A stretch of DNA of 13,988 bases, taken from NCBI GenBank assembly GCA_002405875.1, contig DHMR01000038.1, forward strand, positions 1 through 13,988, in the 5' to 3' direction. Shown one piece after another: positions 6,360 to 13,988 of this stretch. Within the stretch, counting starts at the first letter, position 1. Each line of letters starts with the position of its first letter. A program made the translations under genes and the position numbers. The notes under the pieces were generated by a model that was given only the letters and a program-made list of their open reading frames with translations, did no database searches and had not been told where the DNA came from. Origin of the DNA: a bacterium UBA4637. Lineage in GTDB: Bacteria; Bacteroidota; Bacteroidia; Bacteroidales; Bacteroidaceae.

Positions 6360-9300
6360 ATGAGAAAAAGATCATTAGCGACAGCCTTCCTATGCATGGC
6401 GTTGGGAGGACAAATGTTGGCTCAGAATCCGAAAGCTATCGGAGGACAGGTCACTGACGAGAATGGCGAGCCCGTTATCGGTGCTCAAATCAAGGTGAAG
6501 GGTACTTCCACAGGTACCGTGACCAATGTGGACGGCGAGTTCTCCTTGCCTGCCACCATCAAGCCGGGTACGGTGATAGTCATCAACTATCTGGGCATGG
6601 AATCACAGACCGTGAAGGCGGCTCCGGGTATGAAGATTAGTCTCCATTCTGAAGACCGCCAGCTCGACGATGTAATCGTGGTGGCTTACGGTCAGCAGAA
6701 AAAGTCGTCCTTCACAGGTTCGGCTGGTGTGGTAGATGCTGATAAAATTGCAGCGCGTCCAGTTAATAATGTAGCTGATGCCTTGGAAGGACAGGTAGCT
6801 GGTGTGCAGATGTATAAATCTTCTGGCGATCCTTCGGCTGCACCATCTTTCTTGATTCGTGGTATCAGTTCTATCAATGCAAATCAGGAACCTTTGATTA
6901 TTGTCGATGGTGCTCCTTTTGCTGGTTCTTGGAATGACATCAATCCTAATGATGTGGCCTCCATGACCGTCTTGAAGGATGCGGCCAGTAATGCGCTCTA
7001 TGGCGCTCGTGGCGCCAATGGTGTGATTATGATTACCACCAAGAATCCGCAGAAAGGTAGAACGTTGGTGACTCTGGATGCCAAATGGGGCAGCACGAGT
7101 CGTGCAACACAGGAATATGATATGGTTTCTGCCCCAGGACAATATTATGAGATGCAATATGCGGCTGTTTATCGCAACAATATCGCCAATGGCATGACAC
7201 CATACAATGCTCATATCGCCGCCAACAAAGCTATTGTGAGCAGCAATGCCTCTTCTGGTGGCTTGGGTTATCTCTGTTATGCTGTACCGGATGGGCAGTT
7301 CTTGATTGGTGACAATGGAAAGTTGAATCCAAATGCTACCTTGGGTAATCGTGTATATTATAAAGGTCAAGTATATACCATTCAGCCAGACGATTGGTTG
7401 AAGGAATCTATGCGCCACACCTTGCGCCAGGAATATAACATCAATATCAATGGAGGTAATGATGTTGCCCAGATGTATGCTTCTTTGGGCTATCTTGACG
7501 AGCCAGGTATAGCATACGGCTCTGGCATCAAGCGTTATACGGCTCGTCTCAAGTCTACGATGAAAGCCAATGATTGGTTGAAGGTGGGCGGCAATGTGAA
7601 TTATGCCCATACGCTTATCGACCAGTCGGGAAGCGACTCTGGTTACAATATATTTTATGCCGCAAGTCGTATAGCCCCTATCTATCCTCTCTATATCCGT
7701 GATGGAGAAGGCAATATCATGACTGATCAAAATGGTGCTATGTATGATTATGGCGATGGTACCAATGCTGGATTGGTACGTGATGTGGAGAAACAAACCA
7801 ATCCATTAAAGGATGACCGCATACAAACCAATAATTCTGTAGCTAACTCTTTCTCCTTGGCTGGTTTTGCGGATATTACCCCTGCATTTGTCAAAGGGTT
7901 GAAATTGACCGTCAATGGTACCGTGAGCGATTATGAATATCGTTATACGTCTACTACGCAGCCTTTTTATGGATGGGGAGCCAATTCTAATCCTGAGGGT
8001 TATGTCAGCAAGAGCCATTATCGCACCTATGCTGTCAACTTTCAACAGTTAATCAACTATTCCAAGAGTTTTGGCAATCACAATATGACTTTGCTCTTGG
8101 GACACGAGAATTCCCGTTCTACCAACGAGGATGTGATAGCTTCACGTACCGGAATGTTCTCTTATTTTGGAAACCAAGAGTTGAGTGGTGCCATCAAGGA
8201 AAACTCCGGCACATCCGATCAGGAAAAATATAACACAGAGGGTTATTTCTTCCGTGGCATGTACGATTACGATGGCAAGTATTTTGCCCAGGCATCTTAT
8301 CGTCGTGATGCTTCTTCCAACTTTGCGCCAGGGCATCGCTGGGGTAACTTCTATTCCTTGGGCGCCGCTTGGATTCTTACCAAGGAAAACTGGATGGAGA
8401 GCAGCAAGGGATGGCTCGATATGCTGAAATTGAAGGCATCCTTTGGTCAACAGGGCAATGATGGTATTGGCTATAACCGATATATGGACTTGTATGACAT
8501 TCGCAACAACAATGGAGAAGTGGCTATGACCATCAGTACCAAGGGCAATCCTGACATCACTTGGGAGACCAATACCAATGTCAATGCGGGTGTGGAATTC
8601 GGATTCTTCAAGAGTCGCTTGACGGGTAGCTTGGAGTATTTCTATCGTAAAACCACCGATATGCTTTGTTATGTCTATTACCCTAAGTCGTATGGATATG
8701 ACGGCAGATACGACAATGTAGGCGATATGGTCAACAAGGGTGTGGAGCTTTCACTTTCTTATGATGCCATCCGTACCAAGGACTTGACATGGAACATCAA
8801 CCTCAATGCCACCCATTATCGCAACAAGATAGTTTCCTTGAATCCAGAGAACATCAATGACCAGTTGGATGGCCATGGTGGATATACTTCCAACTTTAGT
8901 TTTTATGGCGAAGGACTGCCTATGTACACATGGCGACTGCCTAAGTATGCTGGAGTCTCAGATGATGGACAGTCGATGTGGTATGTCACCGATGAAGAAG
9001 GAAAGACTTCCACTACGACCACCTATAATGAGGCAACCTATTATGCTTGTGGCGATCCAACTCCTGACCTTTATGGTGGCTTTGGTACAAGCTTGAGTTT
9101 CAAGGGGCTTGACTTCTCTGTCAATTTCTCTTATTCCATTGGTGGCAAGGTCTTCGATTATGGTTATCAAAATCTGATGAGTTGCCCGTATGGCTCTCAT
9201 GTCGGGTATAATTTCCACAAGGATATGCTCAAGGCTTGGACCGAAGACAATACATCTTCCAATATCCCACGTTTGCAGTTTGGTGATGAGTATGCCAATT

Positions 9301-9554
9301 CTGCGTCTGATCGATTCTTAACCAATGGCAGTTGGCTGAGCTTGAACAATGTCAGCTTGGGTTATACCTTCCCAACCTCTTGGGTTAGCAAACTGGGACT
9401 GAGTAAGTTGCGAGTTTATGCTACAGCGGACAATGTGTATTTCTGGAGCAAACGCAAGGGATTGGATCCTCGTACTAGTTCAGCAGGTGCTCCAGGTACA
9501 GAGAATTATTCTGCCACTCGCACTATTTCGGCTGGTGTAACCCTTCAATTCTAA
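6360..9554 (+). CDS. SusC/RagA-family TonB-dependent outer-membrane transporter
   Basis: A 1064-residue outer-membrane importer that works with SusD, using TonB energy to move oligomers into the periplasm. Order of parts: signal peptide 1-21 (ends GGQMLA-Q); a carboxypeptidase-regulatory-like beta-sandwich ~24-97 (GGQVTDENGEPVIGAQIKV); a SusC-type junction ~102-121 with DDVIVVAYGQQKKSSFTGS; the plug ~125-230 with the SusC signature 'VLKDAASNALYGARGANG' from V204; then a long barrel of aromatic-rich strands, ending in ISAGVTLQF with the C-terminal Phe expected for BAM-dependent insertion. Length is normal for the family. No N-terminal anti-sigma-interacting (STN) domain is present, so signalling through an ECF sigma factor is unlikely. 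It heads a four-gene operon, with susD 23 bases downstream. The presence of a protease rather than glycoside hydrolases suggests that peptides are the cargo, as for RagA; this is inference. Confidence 0.95.
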   Translation: MRKRSLATAFLCMALGGQMLAQNPKAIGGQVTDENGEPVIGAQIKVKGTSTGTVTNVDGEFSLPATIKPGTVIVINYLGMESQTVKAAPGMKISLHSEDRQLDDVIVVAYGQQKKSSFTGSAGVVDADKIAARPVNNVADALEGQVAGVQMYKSSGDPSAAPSFLIRGISSINANQEPLIIVDGAPFAGSWNDINPNDVASMTVLKDAASNALYGARGANGVIMITTKNPQKGRTLVTLDAKWGSTSRATQEYDMVSAPGQYYEMQYAAVYRNNIANGMTPYNAHIAANKAIVSSNASSGGLGYLCYAVPDGQFLIGDNGKLNPNATLGNRVYYKGQVYTIQPDDWLKESMRHTLRQEYNININGGNDVAQMYASLGYLDEPGIAYGSGIKRYTARLKSTMKANDWLKVGGNVNYAHTLIDQSGSDSGYNIFYAASRIAPIYPLYIRDGEGNIMTDQNGAMYDYGDGTNAGLVRDVEKQTNPLKDDRIQTNNSVANSFSLAGFADITPAFVKGLKLTVNGTVSDYEYRYTSTTQPFYGWGANSNPEGYVSKSHYRTYAVNFQQLINYSKSFGNHNMTLLLGHENSRSTNEDVIASRTGMFSYFGNQELSGAIKENSGTSDQEKYNTEGYFFRGMYDYDGKYFAQASYRRDASSNFAPGHRWGNFYSLGAAWILTKENWMESSKGWLDMLKLKASFGQQGNDGIGYNRYMDLYDIRNNNGEVAMTISTKGNPDITWETNTNVNAGVEFGFFKSRLTGSLEYFYRKTTDMLCYVYYPKSYGYDGRYDNVGDMVNKGVELSLSYDAIRTKDLTWNINLNATHYRNKIVSLNPENINDQLDGHGGYTSNFSFYGEGLPMYTWRLPKYAGVSDDGQSMWYVTDEEGKTSTTTTYNEATYYACGDPTPDLYGGFGTSLSFKGLDFSVNFSYSIGGKVFDYGYQNLMSCPYGSHVGYNFHKDMLKAWTEDNTSSNIPRLQFGDEYANSASDRFLTNGSWLSLNNVSLGYTFPTSWVSKLGLSKLRVYATADNVYFWSKRKGLDPRTSSAGAPGTENYSATRTISAGVTLQF

Positions 9555-9577
9555 CTCTCAAAAGAAAGGATATAATT

Positions 9578-11308
9578 ATGAACAAGAAAATAATGAAGAT
9601 GGCGATAGTGCCATTCATGATGTTGGCATCCGCTTCCTTGATGCAGAGTTGTATAGAGGAGGATTTGCCTACTGGCTCTGCCACAACCTCACAGTTGGAT
9701 AATGCCAAAGATCCAGGTAAAATCATGGTCAATGGATTGAATGCCATGATGGTAGACCAGTTTACCTATAATGGAGATGAGCTTGCTTACGACTGGGGCT
9801 ACCCTTGCCAGATGATGCTGAGAGACATCTTGGGAGGTGACGAACCTGTAAGTGATAGCGGATACGATTATCTTTACTGGATAGCGGATGGAACCTCTCT
9901 ATCTACATTCGCCCTCTATACCTATTCTTATTATTATGACTTGATATGCAATGCCAATAATGTCGTGGCAAAGTATGGCACCGATGAGTCCGACAATAAA
10001 GCGTATGCTGGTGCTGCCTTGGCGTATAGAGCCTTGGCTTACCTCGACATGGCACGTATGTTTGAGTATAAGACCACAGGCTTTACCGATTTGGATGCCA
10101 AGGCGACGAAAAACAATGTGATGGGGCTCACCGTTCCAATTGTGACAGAGAAGACTACGGCGCAGGAATCCAAGAACAATCCCCGTGTTCCTTTCTATAC
10201 TATGTATCGTTTTATCATGAACGACTTAAACACGGCAGAGACCGACTTGAAAGGTTTCTTACGTGATGTTAAGTCGATGCCTGATGAAAGTGTGGTATAT
10301 GGTTTGAAGGCAAGATTATGGTTGGAGATGGCTAGCCGTTTCGACAAGAATCCTGATGATTTGGCAACCCTTCTCTCACATGAGGATGATGCCGACGGAT
10401 ATGCTAAGATTGGCATTTCCACAGCCAACGACTGTTATGCCAAAGCAGCTGAATACGCCCAAAAGGCTATGGCTCTTGATGGCTATACCCCTCTTACCAA
10501 CAATGAATGGCACAATGAGAAGACTGGTTTCAACAAAGCCAACCAGGCCTGGATGTGGGCAGCTTCCATGGGCACAAAGGAGATGCTTACCAATTATTGG
10601 TATTCGTGGCTCTGCTTCATGGCATCAGAGGCTCCAGGCATTACATGGGGTGGTTACGGAACCTACCGTGGTATCGACAAGGCACTCTTTGACAAAATGC
10701 CTGATGCCGACTGGCGTAAGACTTCATGGGTAGCTCCTGGTGATGCAGGCAAGGCTGCTATTCCTTCCAAGTATAAGACCATCCTCACGGATGAAGAATG
10801 GGGAAGTCTCCCTGCCTATACCAATTTGAAATTCCGCTTGAACGAAGGCGAGCAGACCGACTACAACGTGGCGATGCTCTGCGACATTCCATTGATGCGT
10901 GTAGAAGAGATGCATTTCATCTTGGCTGAGGCTAAGGCGCATACACAGGGCGTGGAAGCCGGCAAGAAAGTATTGGACGACTTCATGAACAACTATCGTT
11001 ACAGCGATGCTTCTTATCATTGTGATGCTACCGACATGGATGCTTTTATCAAGGAACTGATGGTGCAAAAGCGCATCGAGTTCTGGGGTGAGGGACTTGT
11101 TTACTTCGACAACAAGCGACTGGGCTTGCAGATTCAACGCTACTATGCCGATTCCAATTATCCTGCCTCTTATCAGCTCAACTCCAAGAAGGGATATGTG
11201 GCTCCATGGCTCAATTATTACATTTATGACTATGAGCGTAATAACAACCCAGCAGTGGTTTTGAACCCAGATCCATCCAGTGTGGTTTCGGCTCAGACAA
11301 ATTATTAA
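9578..11308 (+). CDS. SusD/RagB-family nutrient-binding surface lipoprotein
   Basis: A 576-residue lipoprotein that forms the lid over the SusC barrel and captures substrate at the cell surface. The signal peptide ends LMQSC, giving a lipidated C25 followed by the acidic stretch IEED, which fits surface export in Bacteroidetes. TPR-like helices appear around 'AYAGAALAYRALAYLDMARMFE', and the C-terminal third carries 'MRVEEMHFILAEAKA' and 'KRIEFWGEGLVYFDNKRLG', hallmark SusD segments. The start is supported by the signal peptide and by an AAAGGA-like purine run 13 bases upstream. Its pairing and 23-base gap with susC make a cognate pair almost certain. The ligand is not evident; the operon's protease favours peptides or glycopeptides. 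Confidence 0.95.
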   Translation: MNKKIMKMAIVPFMMLASASLMQSCIEEDLPTGSATTSQLDNAKDPGKIMVNGLNAMMVDQFTYNGDELAYDWGYPCQMMLRDILGGDEPVSDSGYDYLYWIADGTSLSTFALYTYSYYYDLICNANNVVAKYGTDESDNKAYAGAALAYRALAYLDMARMFEYKTTGFTDLDAKATKNNVMGLTVPIVTEKTTAQESKNNPRVPFYTMYRFIMNDLNTAETDLKGFLRDVKSMPDESVVYGLKARLWLEMASRFDKNPDDLATLLSHEDDADGYAKIGISTANDCYAKAAEYAQKAMALDGYTPLTNNEWHNEKTGFNKANQAWMWAASMGTKEMLTNYWYSWLCFMASEAPGITWGGYGTYRGIDKALFDKMPDADWRKTSWVAPGDAGKAAIPSKYKTILTDEEWGSLPAYTNLKFRLNEGEQTDYNVAMLCDIPLMRVEEMHFILAEAKAHTQGVEAGKKVLDDFMNNYRYSDASYHCDATDMDAFIKELMVQKRIEFWGEGLVYFDNKRLGLQIQRYYADSNYPASYQLNSKKGYVAPWLNYYIYDYERNNNPAVVLNPDPSSVVSAQTNY

Positions 11309-11328
11309 TGGCTTAAAATGTAGAAAAG

Positions 11329-12234
11329 ATGAAAAAGTACATATATCAGATCATGATGATGTTCATCGCTGTGGGCTTTGTGGCTTGTGACAGTGATGAC
11401 GACTATACTGCGGGTACTCCCACTCCAGCAAATAGTATGCAGGTGTATTTTGATGCAGACAACAGTACTGACTTTATCTGTGCACCAGGTGAGGAACCTA
11501 ATGTGGAAATCAAGGTGTCTCGGATGAATGCGACGGAAGAAGCCGAGGTGCCTATTATCTGCAAGTCTGCCACAGAGGGATTGATGATTCCTGCTACGGT
11601 GAAGTTTAAGGCTGGCGAGAAGACCACGACTCTGGCTATTGGGGTAGGACAGATGGAGGAAGACAAGAAATATTCTTTCTCCCTGTCCCTAGGCGATGAA
11701 TATGCCGACCATTATGCCCAGCTTAAAGGCGTTTCCCATTATAGTGGTTATATACTGGAGGCATCTTGGAAAACTTACGTCAAGGATGCTACCATTACAT
11801 GGACGGTAGGTGGAACTCAGCAAACATGGACCAAGGACATAGAGAGATTGGGCAGCACTAATCGCTATCGCATCAAAGATTTTGTAGGTTCGGGCTTGGA
11901 TATGGTCTTTCTCGTCGGTGGCTTGGCTTCTGGTTCAGGCTTGACAGGTTATAATAAGATAATCCCATATGCTAACTATTTAAGTTATAAGGATGGTTCG
12001 ATAGATGGCTTTTATCTGTATGATACAAAGAATGATGAATATCCTTCATGGACGGTAGGTGACAAGACCATTACTTATCTCTATATCATGAATTCGTATA
12101 CAGGATATGGAGATTACTCTTACATCTCCTTTACAGAAGGAGATGGTATGTTTGGTACTTATTCCACCACTTATTCTGATGGAACGTCGGATGGCTACAA
12201 CTATATCATGCTAAGTTTTACCCCTATAAAATAA
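11329..12234 (+). CDS. Surface lipoprotein of unknown function, beta-rich, in the SusE/F position
   Basis: A 301-residue lipoprotein; I cannot assign it to a named family. The signal peptide ends GFVAC, with C20 followed by DSDDD, a strong surface-export signal for Bacteroidetes. Residues ~37-130 look like a Calx-beta/Ig-like sandwich ('VEIKVSRMNATEEAEVPI', 'GLMIPATVKFKAGEKTTTL'), a fold common in N-terminal domains of surface-binding proteins next to SusCD. Residues ~145-300 form a second beta-rich, Tyr/Gly/Asp-rich domain. Part of it, D170-V196, follows the same pattern as residues 231-257 of the downstream protease (D-I ... Y-x-I ... G ... F-x-V). Spacing is 20 bases after susD and 24 before the protease. 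By position it may bind or present the substrate to SusCD; no catalytic motif is visible. Confidence 0.75.
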   Translation: MKKYIYQIMMMFIAVGFVACDSDDDYTAGTPTPANSMQVYFDADNSTDFICAPGEEPNVEIKVSRMNATEEAEVPIICKSATEGLMIPATVKFKAGEKTTTLAIGVGQMEEDKKYSFSLSLGDEYADHYAQLKGVSHYSGYILEASWKTYVKDATITWTVGGTQQTWTKDIERLGSTNRYRIKDFVGSGLDMVFLVGGLASGSGLTGYNKIIPYANYLSYKDGSIDGFYLYDTKNDEYPSWTVGDKTITYLYIMNSYTGYGDYSYISFTEGDGMFGTYSTTYSDGTSDGYNYIMLSFTPIK

Positions 12235-12258
12235 CAACATCTTAAAAGGAAAAGAACA

Positions 12259-13971
12259 ATGAAAAAGATATATAGCATTTTGCTTCTCCTCGTCATGTTC
12301 TGCATGGGCTTTAGCTCATGCAGCAGCGACGATGTGGAGAAGACTCCTTTGGAGGCTCCGACCCTTACGGCAGGCGAGACCAAGGTGAGTTCGTTGGCTT
12401 TCAGTTGGCAACCTGTAGCTGGGGCTTCCCAGTATGCTTATGAGTTATATACTGAGGATGGCAGTGTGGTGCTCGGCGATGTGACCAGCGCCACGTCGAT
12501 GATAGCCACAGGTTTGCAGCCTAGCACCACCTATACCTTGAAGGTGTGGGCATATTCGCCTCTGAACAGCGACAAGACTACATCTCCTATCGCCACCCTC
12601 ACGGCTACCACCAATGCCATCGTGCCTTTGGAGAAGCCAGTGCCAGAGGCTGCCATGGGCAATGGAGGTGTCACCATCTCATGGCCAGAGGTGGAGCATG
12701 CCACCAGTTATCTCTACCATTATACCGATGCCGAAGGCAAGGAGGTGAGTGGTGAGACCGAGACCAACAGCGTGACCCTAACTGGTCTGCCTATCGGTGA
12801 GTACACCATCTATATCACTGCCACCAGCAGCGATGAGGCTTACAGCGATTCCGAGCCTATCGCCTTGACCTTCAAGCGTACCAAGGCAGAGCTTTGGCGC
12901 AAGACGGGTACTTATACCTCCGTTGGTTTGGATAAGACTTTCTCTGCCGACATCGTGGCTTACGATGATGGCAGTTATTCCATCGAGGCTCCTATGGGCG
13001 AGAAGGGATACAGCATCGACTTCACCGTACCAGAAGGTGGCACTGAAATTCTTCCTACGGCAACTGCTGATAGCTACGGCTATTATTCCTTCTATGCGAG
13101 CAGCCAGTATTATGTATCCCTGTACACAGCCAGTGGGTATTCGGAATTTTCGGGCAATGAGTATGCTGGTGAGGTATGGTTCTACTCTTATACCTACGAT
13201 TATGACGGCAACGCCGTGGGCGATGGTGGCTATGACGACTTTACTTGGAGCGAGGGTGACGAGATTCCTGAGGGTTGCAAGGCGGAAGTGCCTGCCATGC
13301 TCTCTACCACTTGGGCACAGACTGCACCTTATTATAATATGACTCCTCAGGTGGATGGCAAGCAGTGCCTGACGGGATGTATCGCCACTGCCTTGGCGCA
13401 GATTCTCAACTATTATCAGTATCCAGAGAAACTTTCCGATGGCACGGCTATCGACTGGGCGAATATGTTGCCTAGCTATAGTGGCGAGTATACTGAGGCG
13501 CAGGGCAATGCCGTGGCTCTCTTGATGGCTCGTTGTGGCGAGGCACTCAATATGGACTATGGTACAGACGTGAGCACTTGCTATCCTTCGGCGATAGAGA
13601 ATGGCTTTGCTGAGAAGTTTGGATACATCGTGAAGTATTATGGTTATCGTGATTATCCTACGGTACAGGCTTCCAAGAAATGGAAAGAGATTGTCTTCAA
13701 GGAGTTGAGCGCCGGTCATCCTGTGCTTTATGGTGGAACTTCTTATAAGAATGGAGATGACAACTACTTCTCTCATTCTTTCGTGATAGATGGATATAAC
13801 AAGTTGGGATTGGTACACGTCAACTATGGCTTTGGCGGTGCAGGTGACGGTTGGTTCCCAATCGACAAGTTGCCATTGAAGTATGGTAACTGGGATGAGG
13901 AATTTGACACTTACCAGACCTTGGTGGTTATCCACCGCCCGCAGGATGGTAGCATCGACTATGAATTGTAA
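12259..13971 (+). CDS. Surface-anchored C10 (streptopain-family) cysteine protease with FN3-like domains
   Basis: A 570-residue lipoprotein protease. The signal peptide ends GFSSC; C21 is followed by SSDDVEK, predicting surface exposure. Residues ~31-117 and ~124-205 are two fibronectin-III-like domains ('AFSWQPVAGASQYAYELYT', 'VTISWPEVEHATSYLYHY'). A beta-rich module covers ~210-330, and the C10 peptidase ~344-565. The catalytic Cys is C374 in LTGCIATALAQILNYYQYP, the catalytic His is H506 in SHSFVIDGY, and Q354 in TTWAQTAPY is placed as the oxyanion glutamine. The segment after the His reads HVNYGFGGAGDGWF, where SpeB has HVNWGWGG. Streptopain, interpain A and similar enzymes normally carry an inhibitory propeptide; none is recognisable here. 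It is the last gene of the susCD operon and probably supplies peptides for import. Catalytic assignment is firm; substrate is unknown. A structural or self-processing role cannot be excluded. Confidence 0.92.
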   Translation: MKKIYSILLLLVMFCMGFSSCSSDDVEKTPLEAPTLTAGETKVSSLAFSWQPVAGASQYAYELYTEDGSVVLGDVTSATSMIATGLQPSTTYTLKVWAYSPLNSDKTTSPIATLTATTNAIVPLEKPVPEAAMGNGGVTISWPEVEHATSYLYHYTDAEGKEVSGETETNSVTLTGLPIGEYTIYITATSSDEAYSDSEPIALTFKRTKAELWRKTGTYTSVGLDKTFSADIVAYDDGSYSIEAPMGEKGYSIDFTVPEGGTEILPTATADSYGYYSFYASSQYYVSLYTASGYSEFSGNEYAGEVWFYSYTYDYDGNAVGDGGYDDFTWSEGDEIPEGCKAEVPAMLSTTWAQTAPYYNMTPQVDGKQCLTGCIATALAQILNYYQYPEKLSDGTAIDWANMLPSYSGEYTEAQGNAVALLMARCGEALNMDYGTDVSTCYPSAIENGFAEKFGYIVKYYGYRDYPTVQASKKWKEIVFKELSAGHPVLYGGTSYKNGDDNYFSHSFVIDGYNKLGLVHVNYGFGGAGDGWFPIDKLPLKYGNWDEEFDTYQTLVVIHRPQDGSIDYEL

Positions 13972-13973
13972 AA

Positions 13974-13988
13974 GAGGGTGTGTCATAA
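13974..13988 (+). terminator. Possible first half of a terminator stem, cut by the window edge
   Basis: GAGGGTGTGTCATAA begins three bases after the protease stop codon. Sequences like GAGGGTGTGTCA paired with TGACACACCCTC downstream are common intergenic hairpins in Prevotella and Bacteroides, from general familiarity. The second arm is outside the window, so this is a guess. Confidence 0.25.

Noticed and set aside
6603..7796. 397-codon open frame on the minus strand opposite susC
   Set aside because: Antisense to the conserved plug and barrel of SusC, with low-complexity Ile/Thr/His/Arg composition and no recognisable domain.
12778..13986. 402-codon open frame on the minus strand opposite the protease gene
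   Set aside because: It lies antisense to a well-supported C10 protease, its protein is rich in Ile/Arg/His with no signal or domain, and it has no promoter or ribosome site; it is a by-product of codon bias on the other strand.
1..13988. CRISPR arrays, tRNA or rRNA genes, insertion sequences, attachment sites
   Set aside because: No regularly spaced repeats, cloverleaf-like genes, transposase motifs or duplicated target sites were found; intergenic gaps are short except at 1632-1809 and 6057-6359.

Overview
The window looks like chromosomal DNA of a Bacteroidales bacterium, most likely the Prevotella/Segatella group. Three things support this: a SusC/SusD outer-membrane pair, lipoproteins with acidic residues just after the lipid-bearing cysteine, and promoter boxes of the Bacteroidetes type (TAnnTTTG, with TTTG about 20 bases upstream). 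The species call is an inference.

The left half (1-6056) is all on the minus strand. Reading in the direction of transcription, RidA (6056-5682), an ABC ATPase of the iron-siderophore/cobalamin type (5681-4905) and a 1021-residue membrane-spanning propeller protein (4875-1810) form a tight, probably co-transcribed group. It ends at a stem-loop with a T-tract (1783-1732). A second promoter then drives a class A acid phosphatase (1631-822) and a phosphate-selective-porin-like outer-membrane protein (785-1, cut by the window edge). That pair looks like a phosphate-ester scavenging module.

A 303-base divergent region (6057-6359) holds a promoter on each strand. To its right, four plus-strand genes separated by 20-24 bases form an operon: a SusC TonB-dependent transporter (6360-9554), a SusD lipoprotein (9578-11308), a putative surface beta-rich lipoprotein in the SusE position (11329-12234), and a lipoprotein C10 (streptopain-family) cysteine protease with two fibronectin-III-like domains (12259-13971). 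No glycoside hydrolase is present. The most economical reading is a protein- or peptide-utilisation locus: the anchored protease cuts a protein or glycoprotein at the cell surface, and SusCD, like the peptide importer RagAB, takes up the products.

The less ordinary points are these. The protease lacks a recognisable streptopain propeptide and instead has FN3-like domains plus a beta-rich module that appears to recur in the neighbouring lipoprotein. The propeller protein resembles a Bacteroidetes transmembrane sensor but has no recognisable kinase or standard DNA-binding output domain. The ABC ATPase has no permease beside it and lacks the usual Q-loop glutamine. The divergent group with the sensor could regulate the protease-SusCD operon, but this is inferred from position only.
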